From NCBI GenBank assembly GCA_001792895.1, contig MARA01000011.1:62001-126000 (forward strand): a stretch of 64,000 bases of DNA, in the 5' to 3' direction. Below the pieces are notes generated by a model, which was not told the DNA's origin, did no database searches, and saw only the letters and a list, made by a program, of their open reading frames with translations. Shown here piece after piece: positions 38,745-51,893 of this stretch. This stretch comes from Lentinus brumalis (Eukaryota > Basidiomycota > Agaricomycetes > Polyporales > Polyporaceae). Numbering within the stretch: the stretch's first letter is position 1; each line of letters begins with the position of its first letter. Position numbers and translations under genes: made by a program.

Positions 38745-39606
38745 ATGCGTTTACATCTTCTTTCTCTCCTAGTCCTGCCGTTCCTGGCATCAGCATCCAC
38801 CGACGAGCAAATGGTCCTACCAGCCTCCCAAGCCGGCCCCGGAGAGCCGTTCGTTCCGGTGATCAACTCCGGAAAGCCCTCACTTGCGGACCTGCTCACC
38901 ATCGAGTCTTCCGCATCGATATTCTACTCGTACGCGCGGGAACTCGAGCTTAGCCAGCTATTTAGTGACCCCAACGCCCGGAACACCGTCCTTGTTCCGA
39001 CGAACAAGGCTGTGGTTGCACTCCCAAGGAAGCCGTGAGTACCTCTTTGTCCGCCGTGCACACACCGCTCATGCCTCAAGGCTCGGCATCCGACTCCCTG
39101 GCTGTTCATAGACATGAAGGGTCCAAGCCGATTGATGATGGCGTCATTCTCACTGAGGCGGAGTTCGACAACATGTCAAAGAAGAACGTCGAGCGTTGGG
39201 TGTCGGCGCACATAATCCCGGTGAGTATCCACTACTTTGGACATGATCGTCTGGGCGTGGCATGCCGAACGGCGTGCAGCTCTCAAGCACCAATAGACGT
39301 GCGAGTACTGAATTGAGCGCAGAAATCCCCGATTTCCCTGACATCGGACGGCGAGTTCGAGACGCTGCTCGACGGCAAGAACGTCACATTCAAGCACATC
39401 GACGGAGACTCTGCTGCGCCGGAATGGACCCGCGTGATCCTCGACGGCTCCGTACGCCTGACGGGGAAGAAGGAGGTAAGCACGCTCCTGTATCCGCTCG
39501 GTGCATTCGGCTTCATGGAGGTCATGGCTAATGACCGACTCTTCTCCCGCGTCAGGCGTCCAACGGCGTCCTCTACATTCTTGATGGCACGGTCACGTTC
39601 GAATAG
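38745..39606 (+). CDS. Small secreted fasciclin (FAS1) domain protein
   Basis: The signal peptide MRLHLLSLLVLPFLASAS is clear. One FAS1 domain follows: SLADLLTIESSASIFYSYAR, ELSQLFSDPNARNTVLVPTN (H1 motif), HEGSKPIDDGVIL after an intron, WVSAHIIPKSPIS, FETLLDGKNVTF and a short final exon ASNGVLYILDGTVTFE (H2-like). Four exons with matching phases. The product of about 205 residues has no GPI-like tail. FAS1 proteins of fungi work in adhesion or in the cell wall; this one belongs to the single-domain type. Stop TAG is at 39604-39606. Confidence 0.92.
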
Positions 39607-40672
39607 GCTCCGGACTGCGTCTTCGCTGCGCTCAGTTGTACGATTAGGTTCATCTTGTAATATCATCGGCCGCACAGGAACCGCTGCCCATGGCGCCTCG
39701 CTCGACTATGTACAAGACCACCCGGAGGCTAGCAAGCACATTGGCCACCGCATCTCTTGACAGGCAGTGACACCATCCCCACGCTAGGATGCTGCCTCTG
39801 TGCTGTCACCTTGCACGCATGCCCGCATGTTCGCAGCACTGGACGCCCGATTGTTCTGAAGGTGTGACAGGCCCGGTTGCTCGTTCGGAGTCCGATGTTT
39901 GCGGAAGCCGGAAAGACAGACCTGGGCACACCGGAACGACGGGACTTGAGATCTCGATACCTGTCAGGGCTGACCGCGATCTTCCCTTAGGTCACACCTG
40001 AGAGGAGGAGGGTATCGTTCGGCTGCCCAACTACACCTACCTGACATCTGTCAGTGTCAATGTCTGTCCAGCGAAGTGGCGGGCCAGGGCTTGGCATCTA
40101 CGGCTCAAGATACGATAGACTGGCGACGACGTCAAGTTCAAGTCCAAGGCGGCGTCGGTGCCGCCAGCTACTGCTGCTATGTGACCGGCAGGCATATTTC
40201 GCTTCCGTAGAGGCAAAAATTGCCGGGGCGTGTCAGCTTGGTGTTAGCGGACATTAGCATGCATCCGATAGGGTAAGGGAACTATGGCTTCTCCAGAACG
40301 CGCTCCAAAGCGTCCAGATATGCACGCTCTACCTGCGCATGCCAGTAAGTAGTACATGTATGTACCTGCAGTCGTGGTTAGCGCCTATGACGTAGCCAGT
40401 GATTTTCGGCGCTTCAATTCTGTACTGAACGCCCTGCCGTTCGTCTTCATCCGCCGACAGCCTGACCTCCACGGGTGCAAACATACAGCTTCTTAGCCCC
40501 TTTCGACCAGCCTGTCCTACAATTTGGATTCTATCGACGGCCTATCCGCGCAATTACTGCCGACACTGATCGACAATCAGTCGGTAATGTGACCAGAGAA
40601 GACGCGTGGACTGCGCGGCCCGTCGCCGACACTTGCGTTCTACTACATACGACCGTACACGCCGAGATATTC
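39607..40672. other. Intergenic, no gene seen
   Basis: The interval lies between two + strand genes. Its open frames are short and lack motifs. Confidence 0.5.
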
Positions 40673-41910
40673 ATGACAAGCCACAAGCGGAAAGTAACAG
40701 AGCTCTCAGCGGGCGACGTGGATCCCGTGATCCAGTCACTGGTTCCATTCATGGCCAGTTTGGACCGTGACGACGAGCGGACAGCGGGCGTGGTCGACAT
40801 GATCGAGTCGCTTTTTCTCAAGCTCAAGCAGGGCTCAGTATGTTACAATACTCCGAGGTTCGAGCTGGCTCATGATCGCAGCCTGACGTATCTCGCACTT
40901 TGACAGCGTGCGCCATCTATCGCGACTGCGCTGGACCTGCAGGAGAACCACATCTATCCGTATGGGCTCGAGTTCAAGGACGACACTGCGAAGGCACTCG
41001 TGCGCCAGCGAGGCGCGCAAGAAGTCGACAACAACATCCTGACGCTGTCGAACACGAAGGCCCTAGTTTCGCTCGTGCGCAAGCACATGTCTCGCGCGGT
41101 ACGCCACGAGAACACTCGGGCATGCGGGCATGGCTTACTGACCACTGCACGTCCGATCCTGCAGTCTTTGGGCGGGTGCCGGATGCTCATCGATGTCATA
41201 TTTCTCCGGCTCGCGTCTGTGATGAGCACCGACGCGGATAACCTCTCTGTTATCCCAGATTGGACTGCTCTGAACACTAGCCCGGGGGGGAGACCATCCC
41301 TCGAGGGCGTCATCGACTATCTGATCACGAAACGCCCTGCGAAGTACTCAGGTGAGCGCGCACGCATGCACTTACTGTATGGCTCGGTTGAGAGGCTGAT
41401 GGAACCTGCAGGTCTGATACTCTCCGAGCCTGTAGGAGCGCTGAACAGGCCCGACCTGGCACACGTCGGGTCGTCGAACATCTACGAGGCTAGGACGTGT
41501 TCGGAACTCCAATCGGGCCTAATGCAGGCGGTTCTTGCAGCAGCGACATTATGTCGTGAAACCCAGTGAGTCCGGTACACACATTCGCCGGAGGCACACA
41601 TTCTTATGCATATGCCTGTGTTCCTGTAGGAAAGAGTGTGCGAGGGGTGCCGTCACCTGTGGTGACCATTGGATATTCTTCTCATACCAGGGTCCGAAGG
41701 GCGGTGAATACGCCAAGTATGCGCGGACTGAGGTGCTCGACGTTGGCAAAGATGCTGAGAATCTCGAGCTCATCCTCGGTGTTCTTGTTGATTGGGTTTG
41801 TCGTCCATAGCTCGTATAGTTGCCGAGCGAGTCTAACAGTACGCTAACGTCTGTGCCAGATCGAGAATGCCGAGGTGTTTGGGCCACAGAAGTACTTCTA
41901 CATCGTCTAG
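40673..41910 (+). CDS. Unrecognised multi-exon protein
   Basis: I do not recognise the family. Consistent exons with matching phases give MTSHKRKVTELSAGDVDPVI, LVPFMASLDRDDERTAGVVD, a phase-0 intron, RAPSIATALDLQENHIYPYG, NILTLSNTKALVSLVRKHMS, then GGCRMLIDVIFLRLASVMS, LILSEPVGALNRPD, SELQSGLMQAVLAAATLC, CGDHWIFFSYQG and a last exon IENAEVFGPQKYFYIV. A 66-nt intron (41099-41164) has no in-frame stop. The mix of hydrophobic and charged residues and good splice sites argue for a real gene. No signal peptide, membrane span or nucleotide-binding motif is seen. ATG 40673 is the earliest Met in the frame after the upstream region degenerates. Confidence 0.6.
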
Positions 41911-44900
41911 CATCGGGCGTTGACACCGCAGTTAGTGCACTGCGGTCCCTGAATATACCCTGGTGAGTCGACTGTTCGCTGCTGAGGCCAGAGTACCCTA
42001 GCAGTGCCTGAGATAACGTGTTGCAGATACCAACGATTCGTCAGATCCGTAGACTTATCTCTACGTAAGTGTTGCAATACCATGTTAACGAGATTACGAC
42101 GAGAAGTGCAAGTTAGTGGCAGATATATTAGTGTGGGTAAGTAGTTCCATAATTGCCTGACGTCATGCCCAAGTGGTTGTCTGGCTGACACGGATCCGAA
42201 TAGTGCTGCGACGATCAAGTGGCTTCTGTGCTTCTTTCTAGTTGGGCGTGACAGCTTTCGTGACCTGTGTCTGCGCCTTCGACGCTGCGGTCGACTCCGA
42301 CGGCTCAGTGTTCTGCGAGTCCGCGGTTCGGACGAGCATGACCTCGACCCCGCGCGGATAGGCTGTACCATTCAGGCCACGGATCTAACAACAATACCTT
42401 GGACTGGGCACGAGGTTACCGCGCACACGTCGGAACAACGAGGCTCGCTGCTAGAACAATCGTCGCCCCAAATGCGCGATGGGGAAGCAGCACCACATCT
42501 GGACTTTACTCCACCCAAGCTCACACAGACCGTGCAGTGTGCACATCGCAATGTGGCTGGTACGCGTCCTTTGCCTTCGTCGTTCACTAAAATTTTAGAC
42601 TGCAGGTGCGCCGATCCTGCTCTGCGGTATTCTCTTTCCCATGCCGGATGCAAAGAAGCGTTATGGCAGACGAGCTTGCCTCCTTATGGTGCAATGGTAG
42701 AAGTGCGGTGACAGCGGACGCCACTATCCGTTGGCTTCAGTCATACTCCGACATGGGAAACACCCTGACCGTGCAGTGCAGATTCGTTCACCCATCGACG
42801 CAGTATGTTGACAATACGACATCATGCCAGGCGTACAACGGCACATGCAGGGGGGCTTCTCATCCGCTAGACGGTATGCTTCTGACTTCCGGACCTATCA
42901 ACTGACCCATGCCACCGCAGAACGCAGGATGCGAATACCAGCATCCATTGGTATCCAGGGACTGGGCCCTGTCCGCACATCTGCGCCTATGTGGGTTCGT
43001 GCTGTTCGTATTTGCCGCATTTACGATGGATGTAACCCAAACAGGCATACGTGGTCTGCCGACGGTGGACGAGCGGAATCCCAAAGTGCAGGTCCAACCC
43101 CCGCTCAATTGGCCCAGCACCCCGGCGGGCAGGACATCTCTGCTGCGTCTCCTCTGCCAATAGATGGAAGTGTCCCAGCTCGCGCCCGTCCGACGGCTTG
43201 CACGGTCTACATCAGCGCCAGGTCCACAGCGCCGTCTAGCCAATCGTCGCTCCAGATCTCATTTCCCTTCCCCAAGCCTTCCCTTCCTTCTCGACGCTCT
43301 CTTCCTGCGAATCTGCCACCCCTCCAGGGGCCACAGTCCACCAACTCAGCCACCCTATCGTAATCCCTCACGGACGGCCAGGGTCGCCTTGCCAGTGGCA
43401 TTTAGCTCGTGGTGTCACGCAACCTGTTTGTTGCGTCGCGCGACTCGTGCAAGCATCCCCACTCCATTGACAATTCCCTTTCGCAACTTGGCCCCGCAAA
43501 TTGTGCACTGCCCGCACATGCGCGCAGTCCCCCCTGGTGCCGGGTCATTGCCGTCCGGAAGGGTCTTTATACCCATTCAAGAGGGAACAACGGTTGTCAT
43601 TGATATCCTCTCCATGGCTGGGATTCCAGGATACGCTGGGATTCCAGGATACCCTTCCCAGGGCGCGCATTCTCAGGGTCGCCGGACGGGCTGTGCCTCC
43701 GGTGCTAACCATACATCAAGGCCAAGACGCGCCGCGAACGCCGGCAGCGTCGGGGGCGCTCCCGGTTTACATACAGATTACGAGGGCGAGCGCTGGGAGG
43801 GGCCTGCCATTTAGCGGAGCGGTGTGATGCATCGGGCACGGCGGGCCCGAGGTGAGTGATGGCTGATACGTAGAGCCGTGATGTTCGTGCTCACGCCTCC
43901 GAAGCAGGTCGGACTACGTACGATATTGACGACGGGGTCGTGCTGGCAGTCGCTCAGTTCCTGGTATTGGGGCAAGTGCACCTGCGCCGCAGAACTGACG
44001 ACGCTTGGCCGTAGGAATACGTTACAGAATTACGAGACCTGCCGCCACTGTTCGCCTGTGGCAGGACGTAACACGTACTTGCAGCACCGATCTGGAGCTC
44101 TCGGAGAAATACGCGCCTTATCTTGCATCCATCTCGCCCCCGCTCTGCATCTCGGAGAAACCTACCCCGCATACGTCGCCGAGAACGTCATCTTCGCACT
44201 CTCACGACTGGATCTCAGAGATCAATGTATATGGCGGGAGTGGCGACCTCACCACCACATAAAGGCTATCTGCGACCGTCCCGTATAACGCACAAACCCT
44301 GACTGTGGACGACAAGCGGGCGCAGTGGCACCGCACCGCAGCAAGCTACTCACGCCACACAAAGCTGCCAACCCCATTCCAGCAGTACAGCTATCGAACC
44401 GCGTCCGCCGCTCTGTATACGCACCTAAGCGCAAGGTCACTCAGAGCTGTCTTGGTGTCCGGGAGATGACAATTGGATAGCCGGATGTGCTTAGGACCCC
44501 GCGGAGACAAGACGCCTCGTGCTACAATACCGCGTACATCCTCGCGGTGCGTACCTGCATGTCGGCGTGCCGAGTAGCGCGAATTAACAGCGGTCGGCTG
44601 CGACGCCTTCACATCTACAACTGCAGTCGTGGTGGAAGACACCCACGTTCCTATTTGCCCACCAGAACGGGGTTCTGTTGTCCTAGATGGAAGAGGGAGC
44701 GCCATGCATGACCATCCCCGCTCTAGCTACCCTCTTCTCCCGCTAGACGTGAGCCCTGATACTTATGTGCTGTCCACCCTCAAGGCCTCCAGGCTCCGAC
44801 GCCGGCAAAGCGCAAAGCGCCGCGCAGAGTCCCTTACTAAGTTACAGGGTGAAAGCGTGCGCCGGTGGTGCTGTGGCGTTACCTTCTAGTTCGCGCGTTC

Positions 44901-47900
44901 GTCTTCATGCAGGCGTGTTCTCCTTCTGCAGTTCTCTGTGCATTCGCACACCATAAGGTTCAGCATACGAACCGTTCTGACTGACCCTTCTTGCAGGCCG
45001 CAGGTCGCGGAAGGGCCGTCGGAGTTCCCAGGACTCCTCCGTGAGGTGTAGCTGCGCCTGCCGCATTCGCTGCGACCCCTCCGCTTCTCAATTCTACTTC
45101 ACTTATTTGTAGCTCCATTAGTTGCCAGGGGACGAGATCTTCTGCGGCGCTCTTGCCTTCTGGAGATACAGACGTAGCATCGCGCAATCAATCATCGCAG
45201 AGACACGTTCGAAGTTCGCTCAGGCAGCACTTCCGAGAGAAGTTCGAACCCCAACCAGCTGATCATTCAGCTATTCTCGTGCACCTTCGCATTTGTGAGA
45301 ACCATACTACGTATGGGGTTTCGAAGACACCGGTGCACTCGATTCTGAGTCTTGTCCTACGCGACGCCTGACGGAGGGCTACGCAGTGTATTCTAGACAT
45401 ATCTCTCGGTCCGCGGAACACGAGCACTACTGGCCGACCCGGCGGACTCGCACTCGAGTGCAGTGGACGTAGAGGTGGCCCCATCCCCTGGTAGCGAGCA
45501 GTGACGGTCGTCTGGAGACGAATCAGATTCCAAGTCCACTCAGCGAATGCCAGGGTGCGCTCGCGACTCGAAGCGGCCGGAGATGATGGATGGACCCATG
45601 GACGCATTGTACATGCGAACGTGCTGAGCCGAAGCACAAGCCGACGGCTTCGTGTATTCGCAGCTTGTGGTGCAAGTACACGGGGACGGCGAGTGAGGCA
45701 GGAGAAGGAACAAGAACTCTCCCCCACCACCTCTACTCACACGAATCCTAGCCGCCTCCATGGCGTCGGTACGTCCGTGAGTCGGTGTGCACCCCGGGGT
45801 GCTTAGACAGCCGTGCACCTGTGCAGCGGTAATACCGTGCAGCGAACACTAAAAGTACTGAAATGGTCATGGAAGCCATCCGGCTGCGTATCAAGCACGA
45901 GAACAGATAGAAGCAAAGGCAGAACAGCTACGGCGCTGCTTACAGAACGAGGTTCCCGCGATCCGCGATGTCGTCCTCCAGCGACGACGTAATGTCCATC
46001 TCGTCTCTGCAGTCTTGGGAGGAGCACGAGACAGGAGGTCGAGATGATTCATCCCGGAGTGTAAGATGCGCATCTCTGATTGCACCCGTGGCCGCCGGCA
46101 GTCCGTACCGTGCCGCGAGTCGGCCGCACTACGCTCCTCTCAGCAATTCAATTGTGGCCAGGACGCAACCTGACGCAACTGGCTCGCAGTTACGAAAGTC
46201 AAAGGTTCCTCGCCCGCCGATCAGGGCAAAAGGCCCCGAAGTGGTCTAGCCTGGCTCTCTAATCTTCGAGGGATTCGTGATCGCATTGCTATGCACGCTA
46301 GTGACCTTAGCTCGACGGTCGGAGTCGCGGAAACTACGCATTTTGTCAGTGATCGCCTCCTGACAGATAGGTGCTGATAAGTACGTGTAAGCCCGTTGAC
46401 GACGCCGTGTAGGGAGTGGACTAGGAGGTCGAGGCTCGCACTATATCAATGCTTTGCAAGCCCGAAGATGTTGCTCCCGGTGTTCTATGACACACATGTA
46501 CTGACGTCGAAAGTCGACAGCTTCCGGTCCCAGCCCCAAAATACATACTGCGCGAATTGGCGCAAGAGTCATACATCTATGCATTGCGATGATTAGCCGC
46601 CTGCGAACCACACACGGATGCACGACTTACCAGTGCCAATACAACAACACAACACCTCGCACCGATCTGCGGCCGCAGGGCGCTGAGTTCGGCCCTGGAA
46701 GGAGAGCGGAAGACCTTGGAGCGTCCCATGGTTGCCACTGGGAGGCACGCCGGCGCGAAAAGAAGGCTCGCAGCGGAGTTCTGCGTCTTGGGAAGCCAGA
46801 GACAGTAGCATGCAGAGGGTGGAGGTGCGGGCGAGGGTGGTCGGGCCACACACGCTCGGCCGCCCCAGAACTGCTCTGAAAGCCACTGCTCGGGACCAGG
46901 AACCAGGCGAAGTTGTGGGGTGACGAGCGCACTGCGGAAGTACAACTGTTCCGCCTTCGACTTCGCTCGTCTGACGACCTGCGACGTGCTGCTCCAGCCT
47001 GCAGGCTGCGAGCTTCGAAAGCGGAACCCGGGATGGTTTGGGGCCTGGTGGTGGTGTGCTCGACGTCCATTCCGAGACTCGCGGGCGCCAGCATGGCAGA
47101 TCATGGGTCCGAACCGTCCGACGCTGTCCGGACGAACACAGTTCGAGCAACGCCAGTTCCCGGTGCAGGAGCGCGCAACCTATGTATGTAGCAGTGCGGA
47201 TCGTACAATCAAATTCAAATTCAAACTTCGCAAAGTCTAGCAGACAAGCAGCGGCCACTGGCTAGTCTGGTGCTCGAGATCGAGCGACCCGACTCGGAAG
47301 TCGAGCTGCCTTGCTGCCTAGGGTACCGTTCGCGTTTAAGGCTTGCAACCTGCCACCACGAGCACCACCACTGCATTGACCATGGAGCCGAACGACACGC
47401 TCCCACCGGGAACGGGCAGTCCAGCGTACGTACGCACGCAGCCGATGCTCTTCCTGCCACTGACTCCAAGTCAGTCGTCCAAAGGAGCCTCTGCATGTCT
47501 GCATGTCCATTCCGGTTGCGCTAGACACCCTGACGTCTTCCGGAGGGCCCCGATTGACCAGTGAGCGAATTACGGGGGCTGCCAAGAAGTGTCGGAGGGG
47601 ACTCCGAGGCATGGAAGACGAAGGCGAGCAGACGGAACGGTCATCTGACGCACCCATCTCGGAGATGGACGCGGTCACGCAGCACGCTCCGAGGTCGCTC
47701 GCACTTCGTACGCAAGAGAATAGAACAGAACAAAGGATGCTCGGTGACGCGGGGACAGCCGTCCCCGCCCTCAGGCCTCAGGCAAGACCCAACGTAACAC
47801 GGTCACGCGCAGAGCAGTGGACCGGACACCGCGAATCCGTTCCCAGAACACGACATGGCGCCGCCTTCCGCCCCGGAGGTGAGGCTTCCAGCCTTCCCCA

Positions 47901-50900
47901 GCACAGCTCTCGCGCGAGACGTCCCAGCGGTACGTAATCCCGCCCGGAGACAGGCTAAGGCGGACTTAACGCGTCCGCAAAAAAAGCCAATAAATCATCG
48001 TGTCGTGCCTATCGCACGGCCCCGCAGCACTTGCGTCCTGTACCTGCAGCGATTGCCAAAACCCCCGGCGCAGAGTGCGGACGTGCCTGCGCCCGGGCCC
48101 CGGGCAGGACAGGCTGGGAGACACCGTACACGGACTACTTTGCGTAGCCGACGTCCTGGACAGGCATGGGATCCAGATACGCGATGTACGATACTCAAAC
48201 TCTCACCCCGTACACATTCACTCGCGTATCGCTCGTCGGGCCAACGTGGGCCCCGCGAGGCTCGCGGACCCGTAAACTCCGCAGGTTCTGCACGATGGCA
48301 ACCACCAGCAAATTGCAACAGACGTTCCAGCAGAACCGTGCACGCCCGCCTGACCGCCATATACGCCCGAAGAGGCAGGGGGTCTTGCTCATGCACACTG
48401 CGCAGAGTTCAGACGTGACACCCGTCCCTGGAGGCAGCAGGTGCACTGCCTATCGCGCGCGGGAGCAAATCGCAAGGGTCTTTTGAGTCCCGACACGAGC
48501 ACTACTTGGTTTGGTGCTAGCTCGTACGGGCGAATTCAACGCTGGAAACGCTCTACCTGGGAGAGTGCGAGCGTTGTCGCTTGGCGGAGCCGTGTCGGCC
48601 TCGGATGCCCTCCCAAGGCCTAGTGTTTCGGAGTCGACGCTGGCGTTCCGAGACGCGCTAGAAGCCCAGTGAGGTTGCGCAGGGAGACGCACCTCGATGA
48701 CCAGCCAAGGCCAAGGCCCAAGGCTAACGCTGCAGGGTGCACCGCCGGGATCTTCGGAGTGGCACTGATCAGAATGCTTCGTGCTATGTACTGTGCACGT
48801 TCGGTAGCGGGTTGTGGCAGGAGATACGCGAGTCGAGCTTGAGGTTCGGTGGCACGACGACACGACGACATCTGCGCAACAGCGTCCCGGTTGGGAACCG
48901 TACTAAGTGATCCGAACTCCGAGCCTCGTGCGCTCCGACCAAGGCAGGTCCATTGACTCGAACCTTGCGCGTCGAGCCTTGAGGTGCTGGGAGGGTCATC
49001 TTCCACTTGTGAGCAGCTTGAAAGCTGAATACAGCTCGGTTCCTGGACGTTCGACGGTCAACGTCCGATGGTCCTACGAAGTTCCAACCACCGGACTGCA
49101 ACGCACGCCAGCAACGAGGCGCCCCAGCTGACCGCATCAGCAGGTCGACTCAAGGTCTGTATCAGTGTATGGTACATACTCTGGAGAACAAGGACGTACG
49201 GGCGCCGCAGCAAACGGCGGATGCTGCCCGGACTCTGACAGTGATAAGTACAGAGTCCTGACTCCTGGGAGCTTCGGAGCGCTTCGGATCCAGGAACGAG
49301 GAACGAGGAACGTGACGGCGGTGAGTATCGCGCAGGCACAGACTCAAGAGCCTTATCTTCCGGCGGTGGGGTCACTGGGTGCGGACTCGGGATTTGCGTC
49401 TGGAGATGTGCGGATAACTAGGAGATTGTGCGCGCGTGATGGAGTTGTGTATGTATGTATGGAGTGTGATATGTGTGTAGACTTCGGAAGGCGGAAAGGG
49501 GGGATGATGGGCATTGGGAGTGCCGTGTCCACTGGCCATTGTCGAGACGAGCGATTGGGCGATGGGCCGATTTCGGGTGGATGATGGGAATACCGGGGGC
49601 ACGGGGACGTGTACGGAGGAGAGGTCTCTCTCACTCTCACTGTCAGTCTGTGAACCTGTGGACCTGCGAACGTGTAAGCCACGTCACGGATGAGATGGAT
49701 AGAACGCAAGCGGATAGGCAAGCGGGTATGGATACGAGATGGCCGAGCGGGGAGAAGCACGATAACATCTCGGACTCGGAGGATGGCCACAACTCAGGCC
49801 TCAGGAACAACGTGCCATGCCGAGCGAAGAGAGCTGTTCTTGAAGCCCGAAGCCGAAGTCTATAACACGCACTGGCACGCGCGTCATAACCTACGATGCT
49901 CACCGGTCACCTCGGGGCGTGTTTGTCTGACGCTGTCAGAGAGAGACACCGGCTCACGTATGTACGGCTCCTGGACATGGGCCGGGTCAAAAAAAAATCT
50001 GTCGAGCACGAGGCGGCAGTGTTCTTGTTGTTCTTGTTGTTCGTCTTGTCGGCTGGGACGCGAAGCAGCGCAAAGCGGGCGCGAGGTGGCGGCTGTTGGC
50101 GTTGGCGGAGGAGAATACGGAAGGTGGAAGTCACACTGGATCCGAAACAGTGTGGAAGACTCGGACAGCCTACGGGCGTTCCGCGCCCTCCGTTCCGTCG
50201 TCGCTCGCGTGCCGTCGACGTCCATGGCCACCGTCCCCCGTCCAAGTTCTAAAACGTTCAACCTTCCGTCGCGAGGTTGAACTTGCCCGTACATCTGTTG
50301 TCCTCTAGTCTCCACCTCCATCTGTATGATCTTAGGCATCTGATTCTTTCTCGCCCATCCACACGTCCACACGTCCACACCGCCGCCCTTCGCCCACCCT
50401 TCGCCCCCGCCCGCGCGAGCCAAGTGGTGCCGGACCACCGGCAAGTGATCCGGCTTGCGGCATCCTTTGAGCTTTCCGGATCCTCTTTCACGCCTTCAAT
50501 AAATCGCGGTGTTTCATGTTTCATGTCTCAATTGTTATGACGACCCCCCGGGGTCAGCTGGGCGCGCCGACGGGCGGATCGCAAGACGTCACGGCGCGTC
50601 GGGAGCGGGCGAGCTTGTTCCTATCGATGGCGTTGGCCGTGGCCGTGGAGGCGAGAGGCGACGCGACGGGTCACCGGGTCAGCTGCTCGGGGACCAGAAA
50701 TGCTGCCGAGGGCACAAGCGTCATACGCGCGGGTGGTGGCGACTCGGAGCGGGTAGAGTGTGCTGACGATCGCTAGTACAGTACTGGCAGTTGGGAGAGC
50801 TCGGAGTCGCAGATCGGTGAGGGCGAATAGCAGCGGATGCGGATACGGACAGTGACACGGACGCGGATGCGGGGAAACAGACAGACTCTCCGGCTGCGTC

Positions 50901-51689
50901 ATGGATAACGTTACGCGCGCCCGTCCCTTGATGGCAGATGAAGAGATAAGATCGCCCGTGCGCCGTGCCGCGTGCCGGCCGCGAGACCAAGCCACCACCA
51001 AGGACGAGCGAACCCACCGCCGTGACCATCGCGGCTCGTCAGACGTCTGGAGAACAAACGTGCACGGTGTGCGCAGCAGCCGCGCGGGGCAGCTGATCCG
51101 GTCAGGCAGCAGACGATGTTGAGGATGATGAATGTGGATGATGATTACACAGCACGATGCGATTGCCAAACAACACCAGTGCTGAGTGCTGGGTCAAGAC
51201 GGGGCTATGCGTGCGGGATACAGAGAGACAGACAGACGACAAAAAAAAACAGAGCGAACGATACGCGTGGGGGTATGTACAGTGAGCAGCGGGGTCCTCC
51301 TCCTCCTTCCTCCTCCTCCATTAATAAGAAAACTTCTCGTACAATGCTGCGGGTGCGCGGGCCTGGCCGGCTATGCGGCGGCGGCGGGCGCGGGTGGAAG
51401 ACGAACAATAGTAGAGAGCATGTAGCATGCTATAGGGTGGTGATACACGGATAGGGATGGCTTGCGAGGTCGAACGGCGAGAGCATGGTCGATTATAGGA
51501 GAGACAGCTGCGGGAAGGAGGAAGGAACGCGCGTCAGCACTTCCGAAACTCTGGCGGAGCGCGGGCGCGGAATGGGGAGAAGCGGCTGTGCGCGTGCGGG
51601 GAGCGGAGAGCGGAGAGCGGAGAGGGGGACTCACATAGTAGAGCGACGACGGGGAGGCTATGATACAGGATGCAGGGCGCGGGGCGCGA
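41911..51689. other. Gene desert, left part
   Basis: Nearly 10 kb without a convincing gene on either strand. The open frames are short, change frame often and lack motifs. An 18-bp tandem repeat lies at 43617-43652. A weak frame at 42663 (MADELASLWCNGRSAV..) has some protein-like character but no traceable exon partner. Simple repeats are common from 49 kb on, such as AGGAACG near 49297, TTGTTC near 50025, and A runs near 49988 and 51240. Confidence 0.55.
43617..43652. repeat. 18-bp perfect tandem duplication
   Basis: GCTGGGATTCCAGGATAC occurs at 43617-43634 and again at 43635-43652. Confidence 0.95.
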
Positions 51690-51893
51690 CTACTTGAAGG
51701 GGCACGTCGGGGCGTGGGCGCCGCGCCAGCCGCAGTGGCAGCACTGGGGGGAGCTCGCGGCCGTTGGGCAGGGCGTCGCGTCGACGGCGTACGGGACGGG
51801 CGTGGTGCCCGAGGGGAGCTCGGACGCGCGTGGTTGTGATGCGGACGCGACGGAACGCGAAGAGACGATCGCGGCGGATGCGGATGCGTGCAT
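51690..51893 (-). CDS. Candidate small protein with C-terminal CxC..H..C motif
   Basis: This is a 67-codon open frame inside the gene desert. The start context is ACCACCATGC. The N-terminal half is Ala/Ser-rich (MHASASAAIVSSRS). The C-terminal half reads VPYAVDATPCPTAASSPQ, then CCHCGWRGAHAPTCPFK and stop. The four Cys and one His near the end could bind a metal (CxC-x4-H-x3-C). Third codon positions are almost all G or C, and the sequence has normal protein variety, unlike the low-complexity frames overlapping it. A TATA-like CATAAAAGG lies on the same strand at 52080-52072, about 180 bp before the start. I think I have seen similar short C-termini in mushroom hypothetical proteins but cannot verify it. 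Function is unknown. Confidence 0.55.
   Translation of the reverse strand: MHASASAAIVSSRSVASASQPRASELPSGTTPVPYAVDATPCPTAASSPQCCHCGWRGAHAPTCPFK

Noticed and set aside
40054..40257. Frame containing AYFASVEAKIAG, reminiscent of Y-family DNA polymerases
   Set aside because: Only a few residues match; no other polymerase motif is near and the rest is low-complexity.
42663..42905. Protein-like frame MADELASLWCNGRSAV..
   Set aside because: No family recognised and no convincing splice continuation, so left as part of the desert.
45220..45262. TTCGAACC-type sequence that could be a tRNA T-loop
   Set aside because: The flanking bases do not form the five-pair T stem and no anticodon or acceptor arm could be drawn. 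No tRNA, 5S rRNA or U6 gene was found elsewhere by eye.
49884..50444. Minus-strand frame with Gln/Asp-rich parts
   Set aside because: Repeated short motifs reflect simple repeats; no domain or splice pattern supports a gene.
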